NCBI GenBank assembly: GCA_937980645.1
Contig: CALJPQ010000013.1
Location: 124,001-188,000, forward strand
Reading direction: 5' to 3'
DNA length: 64,000 nt
Source of the DNA: an uncultured Saprospiraceae bacterium
GTDB taxonomy: Bacteria > Bacteroidota > Bacteroidia > Chitinophagales > Saprospiraceae
The notes below the pieces were generated by a model that had not been told where the DNA came from, ran no database searches, and was given only the letters and a program-made list of their open reading frames with translations. Of this stretch, positions 17,373 through 26,400 are shown piece by piece (the stretch's first letter is position 1; the number at the start of each line of letters is the position of its first letter). Made by a program: the position numbers and the translations under genes.

Positions 17373-17406
17373 ACGTCTGAGTTCGGATTGCTTTTTGAGC
17401 CACGTT

Positions 17407-18270
17407 TTAATCAAAGAGCGCTGTCGGGTTAAGGACCTCTTCGGTTTTGGGAGCAGATAGGGCCTCATCGTTGCGTAAGGCCGGTTCACTGTGGGCAAGT
17501 AGGCGTTTAACGATACGCAATTGATAGGTGTATCGCTTTTGTTCGGAGTTAAAGATACCGAAGTGGTCGAGTTTGTCAATGCGGACCTTGCCGCTGGCAT
17601 GGATGATGTGGCAATCGGGCAATACGATGCCAACATGGCCGATTTGGCCTTTGCCGTCGTCGAAAAAGGCTAAATCGCCTAAATGACATTGCTCGGTGAA
17701 GTCCACAGCAACACCTTCGTGCACCTGTTGGGTTACCTCTCGGGGCAGCCGGATACCAGCCATTTTATAGACCAATTGCACTAAAGCGGGAGCGTCAATA
17801 CCAAAAGGCGAGCGGCCCCCCCACAGGTAAGGAGCATTGAGATAGCGACGCGCCGTGCGGACGATCCATTCTCCGTTGCGCGGCGCTTGAGAGGGGGTAA
17901 CTACCGGCCCAGAAAACTGGAATGACAAGTCGCCTAAGCGACAGCGCAGCCCATCGTAGCAGGGCAATACGGCGCCCATGGTGAGCGGGATAAAGTGGTC
18001 GGCAGCCATCAGGCCTTCTACTAACGACAAGCTGATGGCAGAACACTCGGCATATTCAGCGTATTCACTGGGCGTCAGGGGGCGCAACTGACGCACATCC
18101 ACCCAGCCGCTAAAGCCATCCCAGGCGCATACAACGTGGCGCCAACCGTCTTTGGCCTCAAGAACTTCGACGGTTTCACCAAACAGCAGCTGCGACACCA
18201 TCTCGCTTTTATCGTTCGGATGGGCGCGCATGGGCGCAATGCTGACCTGACAGGCGGCGTATGTGGACAT
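17407..18270 (-). CDS. NlpC/P60 (C40) family protein with SH3-like domains, catalytic Cys missing
   Basis: 287 residues from the ATG at 18270 (MSTYAACQVS). Two SH3-like domains (about residues 1-65 and 85-120) precede an NlpC/P60 domain. This order matches Bacteroidota dipeptidyl-peptidase VI-like enzymes, which cleave gamma-D-Glu-diamino acid bonds in murein peptides. The motif YLWGGRSPFGID is intact, but where family members have DCSGLVQ this one reads DAPALVQ, so the nucleophile is Ala160. His212 (GQIGHVGIVL) and the His of HIIHASG remain. It has no signal peptide, suggesting a cytosolic role, perhaps binding rather than cleaving. The codon is clear in the sequence (GAC GCT CCC). Confidence 0.85.
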   Translation of the reverse strand: MSTYAACQVSIAPMRAHPNDKSEMVSQLLFGETVEVLEAKDGWRHVVCAWDGFSGWVDVRQLRPLTPSEYAEYAECSAISLSLVEGLMAADHFIPLTMGAVLPCYDGLRCRLGDLSFQFSGPVVTPSQAPRNGEWIVRTARRYLNAPYLWGGRSPFGIDAPALVQLVYKMAGIRLPREVTQQVHEGVAVDFTEQCHLGDLAFFDDGKGQIGHVGIVLPDCHIIHASGKVRIDKLDHFGIFNSEQKRYTYQLRIVKRLLAHSEPALRNDEALSAPKTEEVLNPTALFD

Positions 18271-18330
18271 GACAGATGGCAGACGTTGGTGCAAATATCG
18301 GGCACTTGCGCACAGCAAGGAGCTAACAGC

Positions 18331-18365
18331 CAAAAAGAAGGGCCGACAGCTCAGACTGTCGGCCC
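18331..18365 (-). terminator. Intrinsic terminator after the T9SS-sorted PA-domain gene
   Basis: GGGCCGACAG (18340-18349) and CTGTCGGCCC (18356-18365) form a perfect 10-base stem with a 6-base loop; the minus-strand copy runs into TTCTTTTTG. It lies 28 bases after the stop. Confidence 0.85.
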
Positions 18366-18393
18366 TGCGTTTGAACTTTAAAGAATTCAATCC

Positions 18394-20142
18394 TTAATTC
18401 TGTACCACGAACTTTTTGGTCAGCGTACCCTCTTTGGTCGCCACGCGCACTAAGTACGTGCCCGAAGCCAGCTGCGGCAGCGAGTAGGTGATCAGTTCGT
18501 TTGTTACGCCATCGCGGACTTCGTAAGTGATGACGCGACCGCTCATTTCGGCAATTGTGATAGTGGCATCTGTCGGTCGGTCGAAGCCCATTTGCAGTGC
18601 TAAGCGGCCGTTGACCACTGGGTTGGGGCGCACCTGCATGACGTTATCCGCCAGCGGCTTTTCGTCAGTGGTGGATACTAAGTCAAGGTACATGCGCAGT
18701 ACCGCGCTCGGCCCCCCTTGGAAGCCGCCGGTAAACCACTGGCCGTTGAAGACCATCGTCGAAGGGAACGGCAGCGGCACATCCTGGTCAAAAGCGTGGA
18801 AAACGCGTACAAAATCGCCGCTGTAAAGCACTGCAGCTACATAACGGGCGCCGTTTTCAATTTCTACACCAAAGTCGCCCGTAGTCAGGTTGATAAGTTC
18901 TACCTGCTGGTCCACATAGTTATTCGTCGTTGGTCCAGCCGAATAGGGGGCCGTTCCTAACCACTCGAGGCTTTCTGATTCGAATTTAGTGTTGTCAAAG
19001 TTGGAAAAATCGGCGGCTACATCATCCTTTACTTTGAAAAAGTAGACATCCGCCTGAACACTCGTTACGGGCACTTCATTGGCGTTCGTAGCGAACGAAA
19101 ACTCAAGATCTTTAACCCGGTATTTTTCCGTTACTTTTGGATTGGTAAAATACACCGTGCCTACACCCCAGTTATCGCCCAGGGTACCAGGGCGAAAGCC
19201 TATGGTAGCGCCGTCGTCTTTCGAGAAAAGTTTCTCACTGACGTAAAAGTTCGTCTGTACCCTTCCCTCTGCGGGAATAACACCGCCTACAGGGTCTGAA
19301 TTGGTCGTGTAAAGAAACTTGTAGGTACCAATGGGCAGTTCGGGCGCATATCTCCCCGGTAAGATAAAGAGGCTGTCGGTTACACTTGCATTAAGGGAGG
19401 GAAGGATGAGGCTGGTGTTGTACAGCACGCTGTCGTTAGCCGTCAGGACAGAGGCGTTTATGACGACGTTACTGCGATTCACCCCACTGGTGTTGGCCAG
19501 CCATGCTGCGAACTGGAAGGTATCTACAGGTATCTGGCTGACGGGGGTGCGCTTGCTTGAGGCAGGGAAGAAGATGCGGTTCATGCGCACTTCTGGAATG
19601 ATAATGCAGATCTCAACAGGCTGGCCCGACTTGAGGGCAGCATCTACGTACTCCGCCATCTGGCGGCTCATGAAAAAGCATGGAATAGTGGTGTTACTGG
19701 CCTGCGGCTGAGTAGCCCCCATGTTCATAACGGAGCAGCCACTTTGAGCTCCATCGGCATAGTGATTCGCAATCAGAACCGCTACAGCACCCGCTTTCTG
19801 GGCATTAAAGGCTTTAACAGAGAAGCCACACACTCCTCGGCGAATGATAGCAACTTTACCCGCCAGTTGGCCCGCTGGAATGGAGTCACAGCACAGCGAG
19901 TCTGGCGTAATATCGTATGCCCACGATGCCGGTGCGCATAACTTGCCTTGCGGGACACCGCCCCAGTTGGCTGTACCATAACCGCAAGCACCGTTGAAAA
20001 AGTCCTTCGAGTTACTGCCATACGACACGCGAATAACAGCACCTGAATTCTCCGTACCTTGTTGAGCCACCATGAGCGAAGACCATAGCAGACCGCACAG
20101 CAAAGGCGTCAACGAAACGAGTTTGGTAAGTAGTTTTTTCAT
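18394..20142 (-). CDS. Secreted PA-domain protein with T9SS C-terminal sorting domain
   Basis: 582 residues. A signal peptide (about 1-27, PLLCGLLWSSLMVAQ) is followed by a protease-associated (PA) domain at about 70-170: GQLAGKVAIIRRGVCGFSVK, then AGAVAVLIANHYADG, and an IPCFFMSRQMAEY strand. PA domains bind proteins or sugars and are common inserts in secreted proteases, but no protease catalytic domain is seen here. The middle is beta-rich with no recognised fold. The last 80 residues (VRPNPVVNGRLALQM, GRVITYEVRDG, LASGTYLVRVATKEGTLTKK, then FVVQN) are a type A T9SS sorting domain, so the protein should be exported through the Por system and anchored on or released from the surface. Confidence 0.88.
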   Translation of the reverse strand: MKKLLTKLVSLTPLLCGLLWSSLMVAQQGTENSGAVIRVSYGSNSKDFFNGACGYGTANWGGVPQGKLCAPASWAYDITPDSLCCDSIPAGQLAGKVAIIRRGVCGFSVKAFNAQKAGAVAVLIANHYADGAQSGCSVMNMGATQPQASNTTIPCFFMSRQMAEYVDAALKSGQPVEICIIIPEVRMNRIFFPASSKRTPVSQIPVDTFQFAAWLANTSGVNRSNVVINASVLTANDSVLYNTSLILPSLNASVTDSLFILPGRYAPELPIGTYKFLYTTNSDPVGGVIPAEGRVQTNFYVSEKLFSKDDGATIGFRPGTLGDNWGVGTVYFTNPKVTEKYRVKDLEFSFATNANEVPVTSVQADVYFFKVKDDVAADFSNFDNTKFESESLEWLGTAPYSAGPTTNNYVDQQVELINLTTGDFGVEIENGARYVAAVLYSGDFVRVFHAFDQDVPLPFPSTMVFNGQWFTGGFQGGPSAVLRMYLDLVSTTDEKPLADNVMQVRPNPVVNGRLALQMGFDRPTDATITIAEMSGRVITYEVRDGVTNELITYSLPQLASGTYLVRVATKEGTLTKKFVVQN

Positions 20143-20470
20143 AACAACAGCAGAGGATTTAGTGAATGGTGAGGAAATATTGAGCTGCGAATTTAAGCCA
20201 CCCCCCGCGAAAGAAAAGACACCTCAAACTTCTTTTAAAAAATATCTACGCAAAAAAGGCCAAAGCGGTTTGCTCCAGAACCTTCCTTTTTTGCTAAAAA
20301 TCAGGCCTTTAGCGCTTTGATGTTGAAAAGACTGGCTCTTGCTCGTCTGGTTAAAAAAAAGCAGCGGGGTATGTTTGTCCGTCTTTTGCTACAGAGTTGC
20401 ACAACCCCCGGGCTGCTCTCTGTAGGCCAAAGCGCACATCTTTCTTTTGTCTGCACCTCGCACACACGTT
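20143..20470. other. Intergenic region, 328 bases
   Basis: Lies between the divergent T9SS-protein gene and the GH109-like gene. It is A/T-rich in places (GCAAAAAAGGCCAAAGCG, TTTTTTGCTAAAAATC). TTCTTTTG near 20450 is a 7/8 match to the -7 box ahead of the plus-strand gene. No RNA gene, repeat or accepted coding frame was recognised. Confidence 0.5.
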
Positions 20471-21874
20471 ATGCCGAAACAAATCAATCGCCGCCGTTTT
20501 TTGAAAAACACCGCCTTGGCTGCCGCTGCCACCGCACTGCCCGGTGCCTTGCGTCCCCAAACGCCGCAGGCCGAGGGCAGTGCGGCTATCGTTGCGCCTC
20601 GAGCGCTCAAATCCCGTCTGCGCCTCGGTTTTATTGGTACTGGCCTGCGTGGCCAGACGCACCTCGACCTGGCGCTGCGTCGCACCGATTGCGAGGTAGC
20701 CGCCATTGCCGAGCCTGACCCCGTCATGCGCGACCGGGCACTCCAGCAAATCGCTCGCGCAGGCAAACCCAAACCCGACATCTATGACCGCGGAGACTAC
20801 GACTACCTGCGCCTGCTGCAGGACAGGAACATAGATGCCGTCGTCATCTCCTCCCCCTGGCAATGGCATGCCCCGCAGTGCATCGCCGCCATGCAGGCTG
20901 GCAAGTACGTCGGTGCCGAAGTGCGTGGCGCCTTTTCTTTAGACGACTGCTGGCAATTGGTGCGTACTCACGAAGCTACCGGCACCCACCTGATGCTCTT
21001 GGAAAACGTCTGCTACCGCCGCGACGTCATGGCCGTGCTTCAAATAGTACGCGCTGGTTTGTTTGGCGAACTCATCCACCTCGAGGGCGGATACCAGCAC
21101 GACCTGCGCGGCGTCAAGTTCAACGACGGCGTCACTCCCTACGACTCCGGCGTCGAATTTGGCCCAAAAGGCTTCTCCGAAGCCAAATGGCGCACCAAAC
21201 ACTCCGTCCATCGCAACGGCGACCTGTACCCCACTCACGGACTGGGCCCCATCGCCATGATGACCAACATCAACCGCGGAAACCGCTTCCTCTACCTGAC
21301 CTCAACGGCTTCCAAAGCGCGCGGCCTGCATGACTACATCGTGCATCACCCTAAGGGCGGCCCCGACCATCCCAATGCCCGCGTGCACTTCAACCTCGGC
21401 GACGTGGTTACTACTGTCATTAAGACGGCTAATGGCGAAACCATTCTCCTCTCGCACGACACCAACCTGACACGGCCCTATTCGCTGGGCTTTCGCGTCC
21501 AGGGTACGCGCGGTATCTGGATGGACGTCAATAGAAGCCTTCTCCTCGACGGCCAAACACCCGCCCACCAATGGACGGACGCCAAACCCTGGCTCGAACG
21601 CTACGACCATCCGCTGTGGAAACGCTATGGCAACGACGCCAAAGGCGCCGGACACGGCGGCATGGACTTCTTCGTCTTTCACCACTTCATCGAGTCGGCC
21701 AAACGCCAACAAGCTCCCCAAATAGATGTCTATGACGCCGCCGCCTGGTTAGCCATCACTCCACTTTCTGAAGCCAGCATCGCTACCGGCAGCAGCCCGC
21801 AGCCCTTCCCGGACTTCACTTCCGGACGCTGGACAGAACGCAAACCCAACTTCGCCATGAACGACGAATTTTAA
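20471..21874 (+). CDS. Tat-exported Gfo/Idh/MocA-fold enzyme, GH109-like
   Basis: 467 residues from the ATG at 20471. The N-terminus MPKQINRRRFLKNTALAAA is a twin-arginine signal, implying export of the folded protein with bound cofactor. The Rossmann start is RLRLGFIGTGLRGQTHL, and VVISSPWQWHAP is the conserved dinucleotide-domain segment. The stretch YPTHGLGPIAMMTNINRGNR, with the following FLYLTSTASKARGL, matches glycoside hydrolase family 109, NAD-dependent alpha-N-acetylgalactosaminidases that act by oxidation and elimination. HLEGGYQHDLRG and HGGMDFFVFHHF are also family-like. Activity on N-acetylgalactosamine is inferred, since the fold is widely reused for other sugars. It converges with the MFS pair, eight bases between stops. 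Confidence 0.82.
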   Translation: MPKQINRRRFLKNTALAAAATALPGALRPQTPQAEGSAAIVAPRALKSRLRLGFIGTGLRGQTHLDLALRRTDCEVAAIAEPDPVMRDRALQQIARAGKPKPDIYDRGDYDYLRLLQDRNIDAVVISSPWQWHAPQCIAAMQAGKYVGAEVRGAFSLDDCWQLVRTHEATGTHLMLLENVCYRRDVMAVLQIVRAGLFGELIHLEGGYQHDLRGVKFNDGVTPYDSGVEFGPKGFSEAKWRTKHSVHRNGDLYPTHGLGPIAMMTNINRGNRFLYLTSTASKARGLHDYIVHHPKGGPDHPNARVHFNLGDVVTTVIKTANGETILLSHDTNLTRPYSLGFRVQGTRGIWMDVNRSLLLDGQTPAHQWTDAKPWLERYDHPLWKRYGNDAKGAGHGGMDFFVFHHFIESAKRQQAPQIDVYDAAAWLAITPLSEASIATGSSPQPFPDFTSGRWTERKPNFAMNDEF

Positions 21875-21882
21875 GGCTCCCC

Positions 21883-22008
21883 TTAGCGGAACAGCGCCAA
21901 CGCCTGCAATACCGTCCGCCATACGCCCCACAACGCAGGCATGGCCACAAAAGCCCACGAAAGGTAGAGGGCTATCTTTTCGCGAAGCATCAATTTTGTC
22001 CTCGTCAT
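21883..22008 (-). CDS. MFS transporter small subunit
   Basis: 41 residues. Starting at ATG 22008 the frame reads MTRTKLMLREK, then a single hydrophobic helix WAFVAMPALWGVWRTV and ends LQALALFR. This pattern, one helix with a GVW turn and an ALFR C-terminus, is the MFS transporter small subunit found next to OFA-type antiporters. Its start overlaps the stop of the MFS gene as ATGA (22005-22008), so it is very likely translated by coupled termination and reinitiation. It probably sits in the inner membrane with its large partner; its role is unknown. An unrelated minus-strand frame at 21749-21958 overlaps it and is rejected. Confidence 0.8.
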   Translation of the reverse strand: MTRTKLMLREKIALYLSWAFVAMPALWGVWRTVLQALALFR

Positions 22009-23366
22009 GAGTTGGTTTGTTTTAAGGGCCGTACTGCCAGGTTGCAAATCAGCCCCAGCACCAGCAGCCCGGCCATCAGGTACATCGTCAGCGAGTACGC
22101 CTGCGCTGGCGGAAGGCCCAGGGTCTCTATCTGGTATGCCCGCAGGTTATTAAGTAGCTGCGGCCCGATAACGGCCGCTAAGCTCCAGGCCAGCAGCAAA
22201 CGCCCGTGAATGGCGCCCACCTCGCGCACGCCAAACACATCGCGCAGGTAAGCCGGTATCGTGGCAAAGCCCCCGCCGTACATGCTCATGATAATGCTAA
22301 AGGCCAGAACAAATCCCGTCAGCGCGCCCAGGCGGCCCGTCCACGGGACCACTACGTACAGCACCGCCCCCAGCACAAAAAATATAATATAGGTGTTGCG
22401 ACGCCCAATCCTGTCGGACAACGACGACCAAAAAAAGCGCCCTATCATATTGAACAGGCTCAACAAGCCCACAAAACCGCTCGCCGCCGCAGCCGTCACG
22501 GCCCGCTCGGAGCCAACTACCGCCTCCGAAAACATTTCCTGAATCATCACCGACGCCTGGCCCAGCACACCCAGTCCTGCACTGACATTGAGCATGAGCA
22601 CGCCAAAAAGCAAATAAAACTGCGGCGTGCGAATGGCCTCATCTGCCGTCAGCCCATATTCGGCGCGAGACTGAGGCGGCAACTCTGCCATGTCGGCGGG
22701 CTTCCAACCCTCCGGGGGAATACGCACCGTAAACACGCCAAAAAGCATATAGGCCAGATAGAGAGCGCCCATAACGGCAAATGTCTCCGCCACACCCGTC
22801 GAAGTGGGCGTGCGGAAAGCGTCCATTAGCGCCACCGACAGTGGCGCCGCCAGCATGGCCCCACCGCCAAAACCCATAATGGCCATGCCTGTAGCCATAC
22901 CCGGTCGGTCAGGAAACCACTTGATAAGCGTGGATACGGGCGAAATGTAGCCCAGTCCAAGCCCTATGCCCCCCAGCACGCCGTGCCCCAAATACAACAA
23001 GGCCAGCTGATGCTGCCAAACACCTATGGCCGACACAAAAAAGCCACCCGAAAAACACAACGCCGACACAAACATAGCCTTGCGCGGGCCGACGCGCTCC
23101 AGCCAGCGGCCAAACACAGCAGCCGAAGCCCCTAAGCAGAACAAGGCAATCGAGAAGATATGCCCGATCTCCACCAGTGTCCAGTCGCCGTCGGCAGGCT
23201 GAGTGATGCCCACGAGCTGTGTGAGCGGCTTATTGAACACACTGTAAGCGTATATCTGGCCAATGGACAAGTGAATGGCTAACGCTGCCGGCGGCACGCG
23301 CCAGCGGTTATAGCCCAGCGGTGCTATGCTATGGGCTTTGTCTAAAAAAGAGAACAAGGCAAGCAT
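22005..23366 (-). CDS. OFA-family MFS transporter (oxalate/formate antiporter-like)
   Basis: 453 residues with about 12 predicted transmembrane segments. The N-terminal NRWRVPPAALAIHLSIGQIY and AYSVFNKPLTQL motif, the loop GGIGLGLGYISPVSTLIKWF with PDRPGMATG, and the central DEAIRTPQFYLLFGVLMLN are characteristic of the oxalate/formate antiporter (OFA) group. Substrates of this group are mostly small organic acids; which one is carried here cannot be told. The C-terminal half (ATIPAYLRDVFGVREVGAIH) fits as well. The downstream small subunit overlaps by four bases. It is probably an inner-membrane exchanger or symporter. The start at 23366 is an ATG. Confidence 0.9.
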   Translation of the reverse strand: MLALFSFLDKAHSIAPLGYNRWRVPPAALAIHLSIGQIYAYSVFNKPLTQLVGITQPADGDWTLVEIGHIFSIALFCLGASAAVFGRWLERVGPRKAMFVSALCFSGGFFVSAIGVWQHQLALLYLGHGVLGGIGLGLGYISPVSTLIKWFPDRPGMATGMAIMGFGGGAMLAAPLSVALMDAFRTPTSTGVAETFAVMGALYLAYMLFGVFTVRIPPEGWKPADMAELPPQSRAEYGLTADEAIRTPQFYLLFGVLMLNVSAGLGVLGQASVMIQEMFSEAVVGSERAVTAAAASGFVGLLSLFNMIGRFFWSSLSDRIGRRNTYIIFFVLGAVLYVVVPWTGRLGALTGFVLAFSIIMSMYGGGFATIPAYLRDVFGVREVGAIHGRLLLAWSLAAVIGPQLLNNLRAYQIETLGLPPAQAYSLTMYLMAGLLVLGLICNLAVRPLKQTNS

Positions 23367-23491
23367 CGCGGTGTCTCACGTCATTTTGGCGGGCAAAATG
23401 CAAAGTTTTCTCGGTAAACGGCCCCAAAAACACACCGGCCCACTGCTGACGGCAAACACCAGCGATGGTAAAGAGAAAGTGGTTGCCGGTC

Positions 23492-26400
23492 TCAAAAACC
23501 AACGACTACCCGCCGCACCAGAGCGCGCCCCGACGCTAGTACCCGCAGGAAATAAACACCCGAAGGCAGGCCCTCTACCGCAAGCGGAAAGTCGCCTAAG
23601 CGTGCCTGACGCACGACCTGCCCTGCTGCATTCGTGAGCCACACGGGCGTTGTGGCCTCGAGGTCTGCGCCTTTCCATTCCGCGAACAGCAGGCTGCGCG
23701 TCGGCACAGGCCACACGTGCAAAGGGTCAGTAGCGGAGGTTAAACGGGGGGTATTTAAGGTGCCTGTTCGCTGGATGCGCCACGCCCGGTCACGTTGCAG
23801 GGGCTGCACTGGAATGATGAGCGCGCTATCGGCGCCTATCTCCACCTCCCAGACCACTTGCGGTAATGTGTCGAAGGCCCAGGGTTCCCAAAGGGAAATA
23901 CGATACTTGCCCGGCAGCAGGCCTTCCAATCGCACATTCCCTTGCGCGGGGGTGGGCAGGCCTTGCGTAACTATACGATGCCAGAAATGCTCGCGGTGGC
24001 GCACCCACAGCAGTGCATCGTCGCCAGTGGCGTTTCGCAACGCGCGGACACGCAGGGCAGGGTGGTCGGCGGCAGCTTCTGCCCATTCATAGCGGCCAGT
24101 ATTGAACGGCACACCCGCCGTAAAGGCGGCAAAAGGCCGGTAATGCCGGTGCAGTTGCAGCGCTTCGAGGTTATCGCTGTTCCACAGCAGGCCACTCACG
24201 CCACCGGCAAAGAGGTGCCCCCAAACCCAGTTGTGCAGCCAGACACCGGCGGTATCTGACGACAGCAGCGGGTCGGGCGCCTGGTCGCCGGGTTGGTCTA
24301 TGTCCGTCTCGCCAATAATCACCGGCTTATTGCGCAGCGGGTCGGTGCTCAGGCGGCGCCCGTACGCTTCGACGAGCGCGGCGGCGTCGCGTTGGAGCGC
24401 CTGACGGTTGTACCATTGTCCATCTATTTCAAAGCCATCCAGGAAACCCGTCGTCAGGACGTACGCATGAACGTCGGCATAGGCTGCTGACGAAACCCGC
24501 CAGTATTCGGGCACCCATTCGCTCCAGAACGATGTGCTGACCATGCGCGGAAAAGGCCCGTGCTTTTGAAAATAAGTTGCCATGCGCTCCAGCAGGTCAA
24601 AGTAGCTGCCTGGTGCGCCCTCATTCACCAGCTCCCATGCTGCCACAGAGGGTGCCCACCCCCAACGCGCTACCAAATGGCGCCAATAAGCCTCGTAGAG
24701 GCGGTCTAAGTAAGTGCCCGGCTGTGGCTCAAACTGGCCTTTTGCCGGGTGGAGGGCACCGTGGCGGTCGAAAAAGTTGAGCAAAGGGTCGTTCTTTTCC
24801 AAAACCACCACCTGGTAGTGGATACCGCGGCGTGCCGCCTCGCGGATGAGATAATCGGCCTTGCGGCACTCGATAGGGTCGGCATACCGGTGTGCATTGG
24901 CGTTCCAGGTATCCAGCACATTAGGCCCCAGCCGCCCATCTGCGTGAATGGGCTGGAGAGTGAGCTGGTCTATCCAGGCGGCGCCGGCACTGACGTCTTC
25001 CAGCGTCAGGTACAGGAAAGGCAATTGGTCGCTCTCCGCCGTCCAGTCTGCCGTCAGATAAACCCAATCGCTGTAGCCGCGCAGCGCATAAGGTGTCAGA
25101 CGTGTGCCGACGTTAGGCCTGACGTCATCAGTGCCCAGCCACCCACCGGTTTTGAGCACCAGACCGCCACTGCCGACCACCCCCTCTACTCGTACGCGGG
25201 CGGTGATGCGGTAGGTACGCCCGGCCTCCAGGGGTACCGACGACCAGAAACCGCGAAAAATGGAAGGCGTCTGCACGCTCTCTATCGGCGGCCAGGCAAC
25301 TTTCCAGCTCACCTCACCCCGGCCATAACGGCGTTCGGGCGTGAGCACGGAGGCGGGCAGATAGCCGTTGTGCTGCATAGGGTGATGCGTGGCCCACGAC
25401 GACCAGGCATCGGAAAAAGGAGCGATGGGTGATAGCCAGAAGCGCCCATAGGTTATGCCGTTTGTGCTCCACTGCGCCAGGTGGTCGTTCAGCTCCGGCA
25501 GCGAGCGGTCAGCACTTACGTTGTAGCCCATGGGCAGAAAAGGCGAACCGTCGGCATGCTCGAAGTAGCGGTCGTCCGTCGCCGAAGGGCGGATGTATCC
25601 TTTACCAGCAAAGCCCGACACGGTTATGGCCGGTAGTGGCGCAAGCGTCTTCCCACTGCGGTCTTCTACGCGCAGCCAGCCCGACCACTGGCCTTCGCGC
25701 GGGAAGCTCATGCGCAGCGCCCAATGCCAGTCGCCAGTAGGACGCAGGTCGTTGCCCGCTGGAATATAGTCCAAGGTATAAAAGCAGGGCATCACCAGCG
25801 TGTCGCCCTGTGAGACGAACACGGCTTCCGCCGTAATGCCGCTGCTGTCGCCGGGCAGATGGCCGAAGGGCAAAAAAGCGTCGGCACCGCGTGCTTCCAG
25901 CTGAAACCGGCACGTCCATAGCCCCCATACTTGGGCCTGGGGCGGATCGCAGGTAAGTTGCAATGCGCGCGGCCCGGTGTAGGCAGGGTCGAGGCGATGC
26001 ACCCACAGGCGGGCAATGACGGCCTGGCCCTGAGGCGTTACGCCCTGAACGGCGAGGGTGTTTTCGCCGTGCTCTAAGGCTATGGGCGGCAGTGTCCAGA
26101 GCGTGTCGGCGCCGGCATTGACCCACCCGCTTTGTTCCGTGCGCTCATTGATCCAAAAGAGGATGCCCGACCAGCCTCTTCGTGTGCCACTCAGCACGAC
26201 CGTCGGCATACTCGTTGTCCATTCCGCTGCGTCGGTAGGTGCAGTGATGCGCAGGCGCGGAGCATGAACAAGCGCGGTTACCTGCACCGTATCGCTCCAG
26301 GTCGCTGCTGCGCCCTCGTCGTCGCGCACCTGCACTGTCAGGTGATACCTGCCGGGCACGCCGTACGTGTGCCGGAAGGTATCGGTCAGACCCACAGCAC

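Noticed and set aside
21749..21958. Minus-strand frame of 69 codons next to the GH109-like gene
   Set aside because: Largely antisense to the real gene and overlaps the MFS small subunit, whose helix and end fit a known family better.
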